A stretch of DNA of 12,176 nucleotides. Origin: JAZGAE01 sp036475545 (GTDB lineage Bacteria > Pseudomonadota > Alphaproteobacteria > DATDPM01). The notes under the pieces were generated by a model. That model was given only the letters and a program-made list of their open reading frames with translations, was not told the origin of the DNA and did no database searches. The DNA is taken from NCBI GenBank assembly GCA_036475545.1, contig JAZGAE010000126.1:1-12176 (forward strand), written 5' to 3'. A program made the position numbers and the translations under genes. Shown in pieces: positions 7,028-12,176 of this stretch; position 1 is the stretch's first letter; each line of letters starts with the position of its first letter.

Positions 7028-7310
7028 CAGTGCCTTCCCAATGAGAGTCCTATTCGAGCGGTCGTCGTCTGCAACCTAGCAAACCTACGGCGTCCCAGCA
7101 ATTTGCGGGGCCGCGCCGCCACAGGGAGCGGCCTGCAGCCATGCCACGGAGGCGCACCCTCGGGATAGCCCCAGGTTGGGCGCCTTCCTCCCGGCTTTCG
7201 GGGAGGAAGGGATCCGGACCAGCCTCGAAAGCCCATTCGCCTCTTTTATTCCCTGTTCAGGTCATAATATAACAACGTCACGGGGCTGAACCGGATCTGG
7301 AGGACTTTGC
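7028..7310. other. Divergent intergenic region between folB and the exported-protein genes
   Basis: This 283-bp stretch separates minus-strand folB from the plus-strand gene at 7311 and should hold both promoters. It contains a long hairpin at 7183-7210. An AT-rich island at 7240-7275 (with CATAAT at 7263-7268) could supply a plus-strand -10, though no good -35 stands at the right distance. No known riboswitch was recognised, and the open frame across it on minus looks spurious. Confidence 0.5.
7183..7210. repeat. 10-bp perfect inverted repeat (hairpin)
   Basis: CCTTCCTCCC (7183-7192) and GGGAGGAAGG (7201-7210) are perfect inverted repeats around an 8-base loop. Neither strand has a T-tract after it, so it is not a standard intrinsic terminator. 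It could be a leader structure for the gene at 7311 or a copy of a dispersed palindromic element. Confidence 0.6.
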
Positions 7311-8027
7311 GTGAAGGCGAGTGCTTTTGCGGCGATGGCCTTGACGGGGGCGTTGAGCGTCTATGCGATGCCCGGCTTTGCCGGCGAGGAAGAAAAGCCC
7401 CTCGACTCCAGCCGGCTGTCGGCGGCGAACGAGGCTCTTTACACGACCAACCACTTGGAATCGATCACCGAGCCGGTCACCCTGATCTACGATTTCGAGC
7501 GAAAGGGAACGCTGGGCGAGGCCTTCACGGACAAGGTCGAGGAGAGGATCACGAAGGTCCTGCCGTCGGGCCGCAAGAACCTGTCGTTCAGGTTCCTCTC
7601 GGGCAAGCACAGGGTTCGCTTTTCGCCTAGATACGGGTTTAACGGCAATCCGATCTTCATGCTGTTTCTCGAACGCGACGTGCGGCAATTGCAGCGGCTG
7701 ACCGGGGGAAGCGCGCTTTATTTCCGCACCCGGATCAGGGACGCCCTTGCCGGCAGCGCGGAGACAAACCCCACGACCTTCAGCTTCAACGGAGAGACTT
7801 TCAGCGGTATCGAGATCCGGATTCAACCCTTTGCCAACGCAGAACTGAAGAAGCGCTTCCCCAGGTTAGCCCGAAAGATCTACGTTTTCGTCTTGTCGGA
7901 CAAGATCCCCGGCGGCTTTTACCGGATAAGCTCCCTAACGCCCGTCAGAAAGGGGGACTCGATGACGAGCGACGAGACCGTGACCTTTCGCGAGATCGTG
8001 ACCGCGGACGAAAAAAGGAAGAAGTGA
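7311..8027 (+). CDS. Exported protein of unknown function
   Basis: I do not recognise this 238-residue protein. The GTG start at 7311 is well supported by GGAGGA at 7299-7304, six bases upstream. Residues 1-24 form a clear Sec signal peptide (Lys2, hydrophobic core, then a probable cut after GFA), so the mature protein should be periplasmic. The mature part has no Cys and no Trp, is rich in Arg, Lys and Phe, and shows alternating strand-like segments such as PVTLIYDFERKG, NLSFRFLSG, TTFSFNGETFSGIEIRI and KIYVFVLSD, suggesting a mostly beta fold. It ends in a basic tail (DEKRKK). The next gene follows after 46 bp on the same strand and also encodes an exported protein. Proximity to the SoxYZ-like carrier and xoxF suggests a link to periplasmic quinoprotein metabolism, by inference only. 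Confidence 0.78.
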   Translation: MKASAFAAMALTGALSVYAMPGFAGEEEKPLDSSRLSAANEALYTTNHLESITEPVTLIYDFERKGTLGEAFTDKVEERITKVLPSGRKNLSFRFLSGKHRVRFSPRYGFNGNPIFMLFLERDVRQLQRLTGGSALYFRTRIRDALAGSAETNPTTFSFNGETFSGIEIRIQPFANAELKKRFPRLARKIYVFVLSDKIPGGFYRISSLTPVRKGDSMTSDETVTFREIVTADEKRKK

Positions 8028-8073
8028 GTCAACGGGGACATCTTGGCCCCCGTCAGTCAGGAGAATGCCTCGA

Positions 8074-8430
8074 ATGAAAAGGACCGTTCTGTCCGCCTTG
8101 GCGTTGGGGTGCCTGTTGCTCGTCAACGGCGCTGCTTTGGCCAAGGCGGGGACCAACGACTTTCCCACGGATGCGCGGGCGGAGTACGTGTTCGCGTGCA
8201 TGGCCACGAACGCGCAGACCCGAGAGTTCTTGCGGAAATGTTCTTGCGCCGTGGATGCCGTAGCGGCGCGGCTCAGTTACGACGAATACGTTCACGCAGA
8301 GACGATTCTGCGCCTGCAGGCCGCGAACAACGCCAGAATCGACGAGGTCTACCGAAGCGTCGGCATCGTCAAAGCGCCGCTGGAAAAGTTTTACCGGGCG
8401 CAGGCCGCGGCTCAAATTAGGTGCTTCTAG
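8074..8430 (+). CDS. Small exported cysteine-containing protein
   Basis: This 118-residue protein starts at ATG 8074, nine bases after AGGAGA (8059-8064); the ATG at 8065 touches the Shine-Dalgarno and is less likely. Residues 1-24 are a signal peptide (MKRTVLSALALGCLLL... ALA). The mature part carries four cysteines: Cys42 (EYVFACMA), Cys56 and Cys58 (RKCSCAV, a CxC), and Cys117 in the C-terminal RCF. They could form two disulfides or bind a metal. From memory it resembles small secreted proteins of unknown function encoded beside PQQ-dehydrogenase genes in proteobacteria; I could not check this by search. It is probably cotranscribed with the gene at 7311 and ends before the terminator at 8548-8574. 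Confidence 0.8.
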   Translation: MKRTVLSALALGCLLLVNGAALAKAGTNDFPTDARAEYVFACMATNAQTREFLRKCSCAVDAVAARLSYDEYVHAETILRLQAANNARIDEVYRSVGIVKAPLEKFYRAQAAAQIRCF

Positions 8431-8547
8431 GGAGGCGCGGTCTCGACCCTGGTTTGGGACCGGCGGCTCGCGCGACGGTCGGCACGACGGGATCGGCCAC
8501 GGCGTCGTTGGGACCGAGGACCCGGCTACCGCAACGGGAAAAGAAAC

Positions 8548-8580
8548 GGGGCGCCGGGATCCTCCCGGCGCCCCCTTTCG
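8548..8580. terminator. Strong bidirectional terminator
   Basis: A perfect 12-bp GC-rich stem (8548-8559 with 8563-8574) has a 3-base loop. CTTTCG follows on plus, and GTTTCTTTT follows on minus. It sits between two convergent units, the exported-protein genes on plus and the SoxYZ-like gene on minus, as expected for a shared terminator. Confidence 0.85.
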
Positions 8581-8654
8581 TCATCGCCTTCGCGGCGAAC
8601 GGCTGAGGCCCGCGCCCTTAATCGTCCTGTTCGCCCTGCGTCCGGTAAGTTCGA

Positions 8655-9491
8655 TCAGCTCTCGGCGGCGGGCGGGACGGGCCAGCTCTTCTCGAACACC
8701 TGGCCTTCGCTGTCCGTGATCACGGCCTTCAGCTCCGCCCCCTCTTCACCCTTGTAGTAGAAGTGGATGGACGGGTCCTCGCTCAGCGATATGTCCCCCT
8801 CCAAGGTGAAGATCGTGGCGTCGCCCCGGCTCACCTCGATCGATTCCACGTAGTGCGCCGGGATTTCGCTGCGGGTGATCTGGTTGAACTGCAGCCCCGT
8901 ATAATTGGGATGACTGATCAAGAGCTGGGCGTAGCCCGGCTCGTCGCCCACGCCGGCCTCGACGAACCTCATCTTCATCTGGCCCAACCTGGCCATCGCC
9001 GCCGCCGCGTCCTTGAGCGAGGGCGCCGAGCAGCCCCCAGCCGCCTTCACGAAGCTGGCCGCCATATAGAGCTCGCCATCGCTGGTCTCGGCGATCGCCC
9101 GAACATGGGTGTAAGCATCGATCCGGATGCGCGTGGAGACCGTCGCCAGCCCGCTCTCCGGCGTCATGTGAATCCGCGCCGCCACCGGCGAGGGGTTCTC
9201 GTCGATCACGATGGTGATCGTCTTGATGTAGTCGTCTTGCCCCTGCGGCCTCAGCGCCGTCACCGTGATCGGTACGATGGCCGCGTCCGCCGCCCGGTAC
9301 GGCGTGTCCAGCTCGATGATCCCGGCACCATCCGCAATCACCTTGTCCCCGAACAGAGCCGCCTTGATGTTGGCCCAGCTGTCCTCGACTTCGGCCTCGG
9401 CCAAGGCCGGCGAGACCGCCACCGCCGTAGCCAGGAAGAGCGCAAGGCCGAGGACTCCGGCCCCGCGCAGCATTCTCGCCTCGGATCGCAT
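8655..9491 (-). CDS. Quinoprotein dehydrogenase-associated SoxYZ-like carrier protein
   Basis: This 278-residue protein looks like a fusion of SoxY-like and SoxZ-like domains, the family found beside PQQ dehydrogenases. Residues 1-31 are a signal peptide (cut near ALA-EA). The SoxY-like part begins at DSWANIKAALFGD (about 37-49) and carries AAGGCSAPS with Cys154. In true SoxY the GGC motif is at the extreme C-terminus and its Cys carries sulfur intermediates; here it is internal, leading into the SoxZ-like part (about 170-278, with LLISHPNYTGLQFNQ and an immunoglobulin-like fold pattern). The cargo in methylotrophs is not established. The ATG at 9491 has GAGAGGA five bases upstream. It lies downstream of the metallohydrolase gene on the same strand with a 170-bp gap that holds a possible promoter of its own. 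Confidence 0.88.
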   Translation of the reverse strand: MRSEARMLRGAGVLGLALFLATAVAVSPALAEAEVEDSWANIKAALFGDKVIADGAGIIELDTPYRAADAAIVPITVTALRPQGQDDYIKTITIVIDENPSPVAARIHMTPESGLATVSTRIRIDAYTHVRAIAETSDGELYMAASFVKAAGGCSAPSLKDAAAAMARLGQMKMRFVEAGVGDEPGYAQLLISHPNYTGLQFNQITRSEIPAHYVESIEVSRGDATIFTLEGDISLSEDPSIHFYYKGEEGAELKAVITDSEGQVFEKSWPVPPAAES

Positions 9492-9556
9492 GCTAGTCCT
9501 CTCCCCGTTCTCTCTGAGGGCGCCGTTTGGGCCGTCGCGGCCCGGCGAACCGTTAA

Positions 9557-9603
9557 CCTAGCGAGAGGCTAGGATAATACAAAAAATGGGGCAGCAACAC
9601 CAA
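9557..9603 (-). promoter_or_regulatory. Possible promoter and operator of the SoxYZ-like gene
   Basis: On the minus strand TATTAT (9579-9574) resembles a -10 box, with TTGGTG (9603-9598) 18 bases upstream as a weak -35. Directly downstream, where transcription would begin, is a perfect 6-bp inverted repeat (9557-9562 with 9568-9573, CCTAGC/GCTAGG). The repeat could be an operator or a hairpin at the 5' end of the transcript. The -35 match is poor. Confidence 0.4.
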
Positions 9604-9619
9604 TCATGCAAGCGCCCAA

Positions 9620-9635
9620 TCCGCCTCCGGGCGGA
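9620..9635. repeat. Small hairpin after the metallohydrolase gene
   Basis: TCCGCC (9620-9625) and GGCGGA (9630-9635) form a perfect 6-bp stem around TCCG, 27 bp beyond the metallohydrolase stop. There is no T-run after it on the minus strand, so it may attenuate rather than end transcription into the SoxYZ-like gene. Confidence 0.4.
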
Positions 9636-9661
9636 AAATCGCGCGGCCAGAGACTCCGCGA

Positions 9662-10663
9662 TCATTCCCACTCCAACTCGACGAAGCCGGCGGTGACGTT
9701 GCGGGGGTTGTAGTCGTCGAACAACGCCCACTTGGTCCTCTCCTTTCGACCGGCCACCGCCACCGCCTCCTCGATCGTGCCGCCCCCTCGGATCAGCTTG
9801 CGGATGTCGCGGAGAAGCACGCTGAAGTACCGCAGCTCATCGGCCATGGCCTTCGGCCAGTCGGCGGTTGCGGGACCGTGGCCCGGGACGATCCGCTCCG
9901 CTTGCCACCTGCGCAGCTCCTCGAGCACCCTGACCCAGCCGAGAAGGCTGCCGTCGATCGACGGAATGCGTTCGACGAACACCAGGTCGCCGGTCCACAA
10001 GGTCCCGGTTGCGACATCCGTGACGGTGAGGTCGTTGTCGGTGTGTGCCGTTGGATGGGCGGTGAGCCTCAAGCTCCGTCCGCCCAGGTCCAACTCCAGC
10101 GGCCTACCTGCCTCGACGGTGAGCGAGGGCGGGATGATTTCGGTCCCCTCGGCGTTTTGGGCGCCGACGAACTCCACGAGCGCCTCCAGGTAGAATGGGC
10201 CCCTGTTGGCCATGGCGGCCGTCAGCTTCGCGTGGCCGACGAACTCGGGGCTGTCCTCGCTGAACGCCGCGTTGCCGAAAATATGGTCGGGGTGAACGTG
10301 GGTGTTGATCACGTAGAGAATGGGGAGGTCGGTTTCCGCGCGCACGGCCTCGCGCAAACGCAACCCGAGGTTGCGGGTATTGCCGGTGTCGACGACGGCC
10401 ACCCCTCTTTCGCCGACGATAAAGCCGATGTTGGCGATGTCGCCGAGATTATCGGGAGTCGCGTCTTGGTGAACGCCAACGTGCACGAAGACGCCCGGCG
10501 CGACCTCGGTCACCCGCAGGGGCTCGGCCTCCTGGCTCGACGCCCGCGCGTCGAGCGGAAAGGCCAGGGCCGCCACAAGGGCCAGCCATGCGAGAGGGCG
10601 GGCATGTGTGACCCTCTTCTGGAAACCGGCAACGTATGGCTCGTGGGGCAGATACAGGTTCAT
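9662..10663 (-). CDS. Quinoprotein relay system zinc metallohydrolase (metallo-beta-lactamase fold)
   Basis: This 333-residue metallo-beta-lactamase-fold protein carries the zinc motif THVHPDH at 121-127. Further ligand candidates are His207 (AHTDND), Asp226 (WTGDLVF) and His262 (PGHGP). The mature N-terminus, VTEVAPGVFVHVG followed by DNLGDIANIGFIVGERGVAVVDTG, matches the SoxH-related hydrolases encoded with PQQ dehydrogenases and SoxYZ-like carriers. A hydrophobic stretch at about 22-36 ending in ARAS points to export, with an unusually long n-region of about 20 residues. It probably hydrolyses an adduct linked to the SoxYZ-like carrier next door; the substrate is unknown. The only in-frame start is ATG 10663, which lies in a tandem 11-bp duplication that displaces the Shine-Dalgarno to 17 bases away. 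Confidence 0.88.
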   Translation of the reverse strand: MNLYLPHEPYVAGFQKRVTHARPLAWLALVAALAFPLDARASSQEAEPLRVTEVAPGVFVHVGVHQDATPDNLGDIANIGFIVGERGVAVVDTGNTRNLGLRLREAVRAETDLPILYVINTHVHPDHIFGNAAFSEDSPEFVGHAKLTAAMANRGPFYLEALVEFVGAQNAEGTEIIPPSLTVEAGRPLELDLGGRSLRLTAHPTAHTDNDLTVTDVATGTLWTGDLVFVERIPSIDGSLLGWVRVLEELRRWQAERIVPGHGPATADWPKAMADELRYFSVLLRDIRKLIRGGGTIEEAVAVAGRKERTKWALFDDYNPRNVTAGFVELEWE

Positions 10664-10676
10664 ATCAGGTTCATAT
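10655..10676. repeat. Perfect 11-bp tandem repeat over the metallohydrolase start
   Basis: CAGGTTCATAT occurs at 10655-10665 and again at 10666-10676 without a gap. On the minus strand each copy contains an ATG, at 10674 and 10663. The first ATG has AGG (10683-10681) six bases upstream and reads Met-Asn-Leu-Ile-stop, with the TGA overlapping the second ATG, which begins the long gene. Confidence 0.9.
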
Positions 10677-11054
10677 GTCGCCTAAAAAGTTCACATATGG
10701 TCCAGAAAGTTTCCTTCTCCGTCGTGCGTTCAAAGCCCGAGGGCCCCGGGAGGCGAAGTCTCCGGAGCGCCATTCCCCCGAGGGTTCCGACGGGCCGGCG
10801 CACCGGCTGAGACCCGACCCGTAATGCGATTTAATAGAAGTTTCAACCTTAGCTTCAGCGTCGTTCCGCCCGCGAGGGGCCCGGGATCGCGGGCGTGCGG
10901 TCCGCTGCAGGCCACATCGGGCGCGCGGCGCGAGGTGGTCGAGGCCCTGCCGACACCCGCTCTCGAGGCCCCCAATCCGGGGGCGTCGCCGAAGGCGAGC
11001 CCAGCGACGGGCCGCGGCGAACGGCCAGAAAGCGCGGATTTCCAAGAAAGAATC

Positions 11055-11084
11055 TTGACCCTGTGGAAGGAAGGCCCTTATCAT
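11055..11084 (+). promoter_or_regulatory. xoxF: Probable sigma-70 promoter of xoxF
   Basis: TTGACC (11055-11060) and TATCAT (11079-11084) each match the consensus at five of six positions and are 18 bp apart. Transcription starting a few bases later would give a leader of about 190 nt before the xoxF start. Confidence 0.6.
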
Positions 11085-11150
11085 TCAGCCGGGTTGTGTA
11101 GGCTTAACCGTGATTCTTCACTCATCTTAGATAATTCTGCCTTGATCTGG

Positions 11151-11168
11151 GGCCGCGTGGGCGCGGCC
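11151..11168 (+). repeat. Leader hairpin 1 of xoxF
   Basis: GGCCGCG (11151-11157) and CGCGGCC (11162-11168) form a perfect 7-bp stem with a TGGG loop, about 110 bases upstream of the xoxF start and downstream of the predicted promoter. No T-tract follows. Confidence 0.5.
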
Positions 11169-11220
11169 TGAGAGGGGCGGTTTATCGTCGGTGGGGGGAG
11201 GAGCGGTTGGCAGCAGCCCA

Positions 11221-11249
11221 GCAAGCTTTCCGCAGATCGGAAAGCTAGC
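11221..11249 (+). repeat. Leader hairpin 2 of xoxF
   Basis: AGCTTTCCG (11224-11232) and CGGAAAGCT (11238-11246) form a perfect 9-bp stem with a CAGAT loop. A one-base mismatch and two more GC pairs extend it to 11221-11249. It ends only a dozen bases before the Shine-Dalgarno, so it could affect translation or mRNA stability. Confidence 0.55.
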
Positions 11250-11279
11250 GAATAATCTAGTGGGGAGGAGATGACCATC

Positions 11280-12176
11280 ATGAAACTACCCTTAAAAGCT
11301 TCCCTTGTAGCGGCCGTGGCTCTCGCGGTGCCGGGCATGGCGCTCGCCAACGCGGAGTTGCTGAAGCTACAACAGGATCCCAACCAGTGGGTTATGCCGT
11401 CAGGAAACTATGCTGGCACGCGCTATAGCGAGCTCAGCCAGATCAATAAGAGCAACGTCGGCAGCCTGCAGGTTGCGTATACCTTCTCGACCGGTGTCCT
11501 GCGTGGTCACGAGGGTGGCCCGTTGGTGCTCGGGGACGTGCTGTACATCGTCACGGCGATCCCGAACATCGTTTACGCCCTGGACCTCAATGAGCCCGGC
11601 CGGATCATTTGGAAGTACAACCCCGTTAAGGGCGGCAAGTTTCCCGGCGGGGAAACCGAAGAGCGTGTCATCAGCGTGATGTGCTGCGACAACGTCAACC
11701 GCGGCGCGGCTTACGCCGACGGGAAGATCTTCATCTACGCAGCCGACACGAGCCTGATCGCGCTCGATGCCAAGACCGGTGAGGAAGTCTGGGTCACCCA
11801 GAACATGCATGCCGGTGTCGGCATCAGGGCCGTCTCGGCCTCGACCGGCACGAGCGCGCCGTTCGTCATCAACGACAAGGTCTTGGCCGGCTGCTCCGGC
11901 GCCGAGTTCGGCGTCCGCTGCAACATGACCGCTTACGACATCAAGTCGGGCGATCGCGTGTGGCGTGCGTACTCCATGGGTCCGGACGAAGACATCCTGG
12001 TCGACCCGGACAAGACCACTCACCTGGGCAAGCCAATCGGCAAGGACTCCAGCATCAAGACCTGGAAGGGCAATGCCTGGGAGATCGGCGGCGGGTCGCT
12101 CTGGGGTTACTGGGCTTGGGATCCCGACCTGAACCTGCTCTATTACGGGACGGGCAACCCCAGCACCTGGAACCCG
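11280..12176 (+). CDS. xoxF: XoxF-type PQQ-dependent methanol dehydrogenase (partial, 3' end outside window)
   Basis: The first 299 residues of a large PQQ methanol dehydrogenase (usually about 600) are present. The enzyme oxidises methanol in the periplasm. Residues 1-23 form a signal peptide (VPGMALA cut). Family marks are FSTGVLRGHEGGPLV (69-83), the vicinal disulfide Cys135-Cys136 in VMCCDNVNRG, GAEFGVR with metal ligand Glu209, and GTGNP with ligand Asn293. The catalytic Asp and the extra Asp that defines lanthanide-dependent enzymes lie just beyond the window, so XoxF rather than MxaF is inferred from overall resemblance (for example KPIGKDSS and KTW near 251-262). ATG 11280 is preferred because GGGGAGGAG (11262-11270) ends nine bases before it, while the ATG at 11271 touches it. 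Unusual points are short insertions near 117-129 and 176-188 and cysteines 205 and 214 flanking Glu209. Confidence 0.9.
   Translation, partial: MKLPLKASLVAAVALAVPGMALANAELLKLQQDPNQWVMPSGNYAGTRYSELSQINKSNVGSLQVAYTFSTGVLRGHEGGPLVLGDVLYIVTAIPNIVYALDLNEPGRIIWKYNPVKGGKFPGGETEERVISVMCCDNVNRGAAYADGKIFIYAADTSLIALDAKTGEEVWVTQNMHAGVGIRAVSASTGTSAPFVINDKVLAGCSGAEFGVRCNMTAYDIKSGDRVWRAYSMGPDEDILVDPDKTTHLGKPIGKDSSIKTWKGNAWEIGGGSLWGYWAWDPDLNLLYYGTGNPSTWNP

Larger units (their letters stand above)
10664..11279. other. Intergenic region between metallohydrolase and xoxF
   Basis: This 616-bp stretch must hold the divergent promoters. I see no convincing gene; the 115-codon plus-strand frame from 10824 and its minus-strand counterpart have no ribosome-binding site or recognisable protein. 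It holds several inverted repeats: 9-bp arms at 10867-10875 and 10887-10895; a bulged 9-bp stem at 10981-11002; 7-bp arms at 11151-11168; 9-bp arms at 11224-11246. A sigma-70-like promoter lies at 11055-11084. No obvious promoter for the minus-strand gene was found. Confidence 0.65.

Noticed and set aside
6856..7236. Minus-strand frame spanning the folB upstream region
   Set aside because: It overlaps folB in another frame, is Arg/Pro/Gly-rich and has no family signature; the region fits a regulatory gap better.
7028..7310. Possible riboswitch upstream of the gene at 7311
   Set aside because: I looked for cobalamin-, TPP- and folate-type consensus boxes and found no convincing match; only a hairpin can be supported.
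10824..11171. 115-codon plus-strand frame upstream of xoxF
   Set aside because: There is no Shine-Dalgarno, the composition is not coding-like, and it runs through the predicted promoter and a leader hairpin of xoxF.
11271..11273. ATG at 11271 as the xoxF start
   Set aside because: It directly abuts the Shine-Dalgarno, leaving no spacer; ATG 11280 has a nine-base spacer and gives a normal signal peptide.
1..12176. tRNA, rRNA, CRISPR array, insertion sequence or prophage genes
   Set aside because: No cloverleaf with conserved tRNA arms, no regularly spaced repeats, and no transposase, integrase or phage protein was seen on either strand.

Overview
The window reads as part of the genome of a high-GC methylotrophic bacterium, most probably a member of Pseudomonadota. 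This rests on gene content: at least six genes match families tied to tetrahydromethanopterin (H4MPT) or methanofuran-type one-carbon (C1) cofactors, and the right edge carries a XoxF-type (lanthanide-class) PQQ methanol dehydrogenase gene. The sequence does not fix genus or order.

Layout, left to right. Positions 1-222 hold no convincing gene. Next is a divergent pair: a HisA-like gene on minus (223-933) and, on plus, an ATP-grasp ligase (946-1959) overlapping an ASKHA-type MfnF-like gene (1952-3043). A minus-strand operon meets it tail to tail: archaeal-type flavoprotein (5138-5698), dihydropteroate-synthase-related protein (3627-5162) and DUF447 protein (3040-3630), all overlapping. A second minus-strand unit follows: FolB-type dihydroneopterin aldolase (6530-7027) and an MfnE-like kinase (5868-6497).

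From 7028 the character changes. There is a 283-bp intergenic region with a long hairpin, then two plus-strand genes for small exported proteins of unknown function (7311-8027 and 8074-8430). They end at a strong bidirectional terminator (8548-8574). Beyond it, on minus, are a SoxYZ-like fused carrier (8655-9491) and a periplasmic zinc metallohydrolase of the quinoprotein relay type (9662-10663). A 616-bp, hairpin-rich intergenic region separates these from xoxF, which starts at 11280 and is cut by the window end after 299 codons.

Together the genes link the two ends of methanol oxidation. XoxF oxidises methanol to formaldehyde (or further) in the periplasm, with the SoxYZ-like carrier, the metallohydrolase and probably the two unknown exported proteins as accessories. 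The left half makes the pterin and furan cofactors that carry C1 units in the cytoplasm. The core C1 enzymes themselves (fae, mtdB, mch, fhc) are not in the window.
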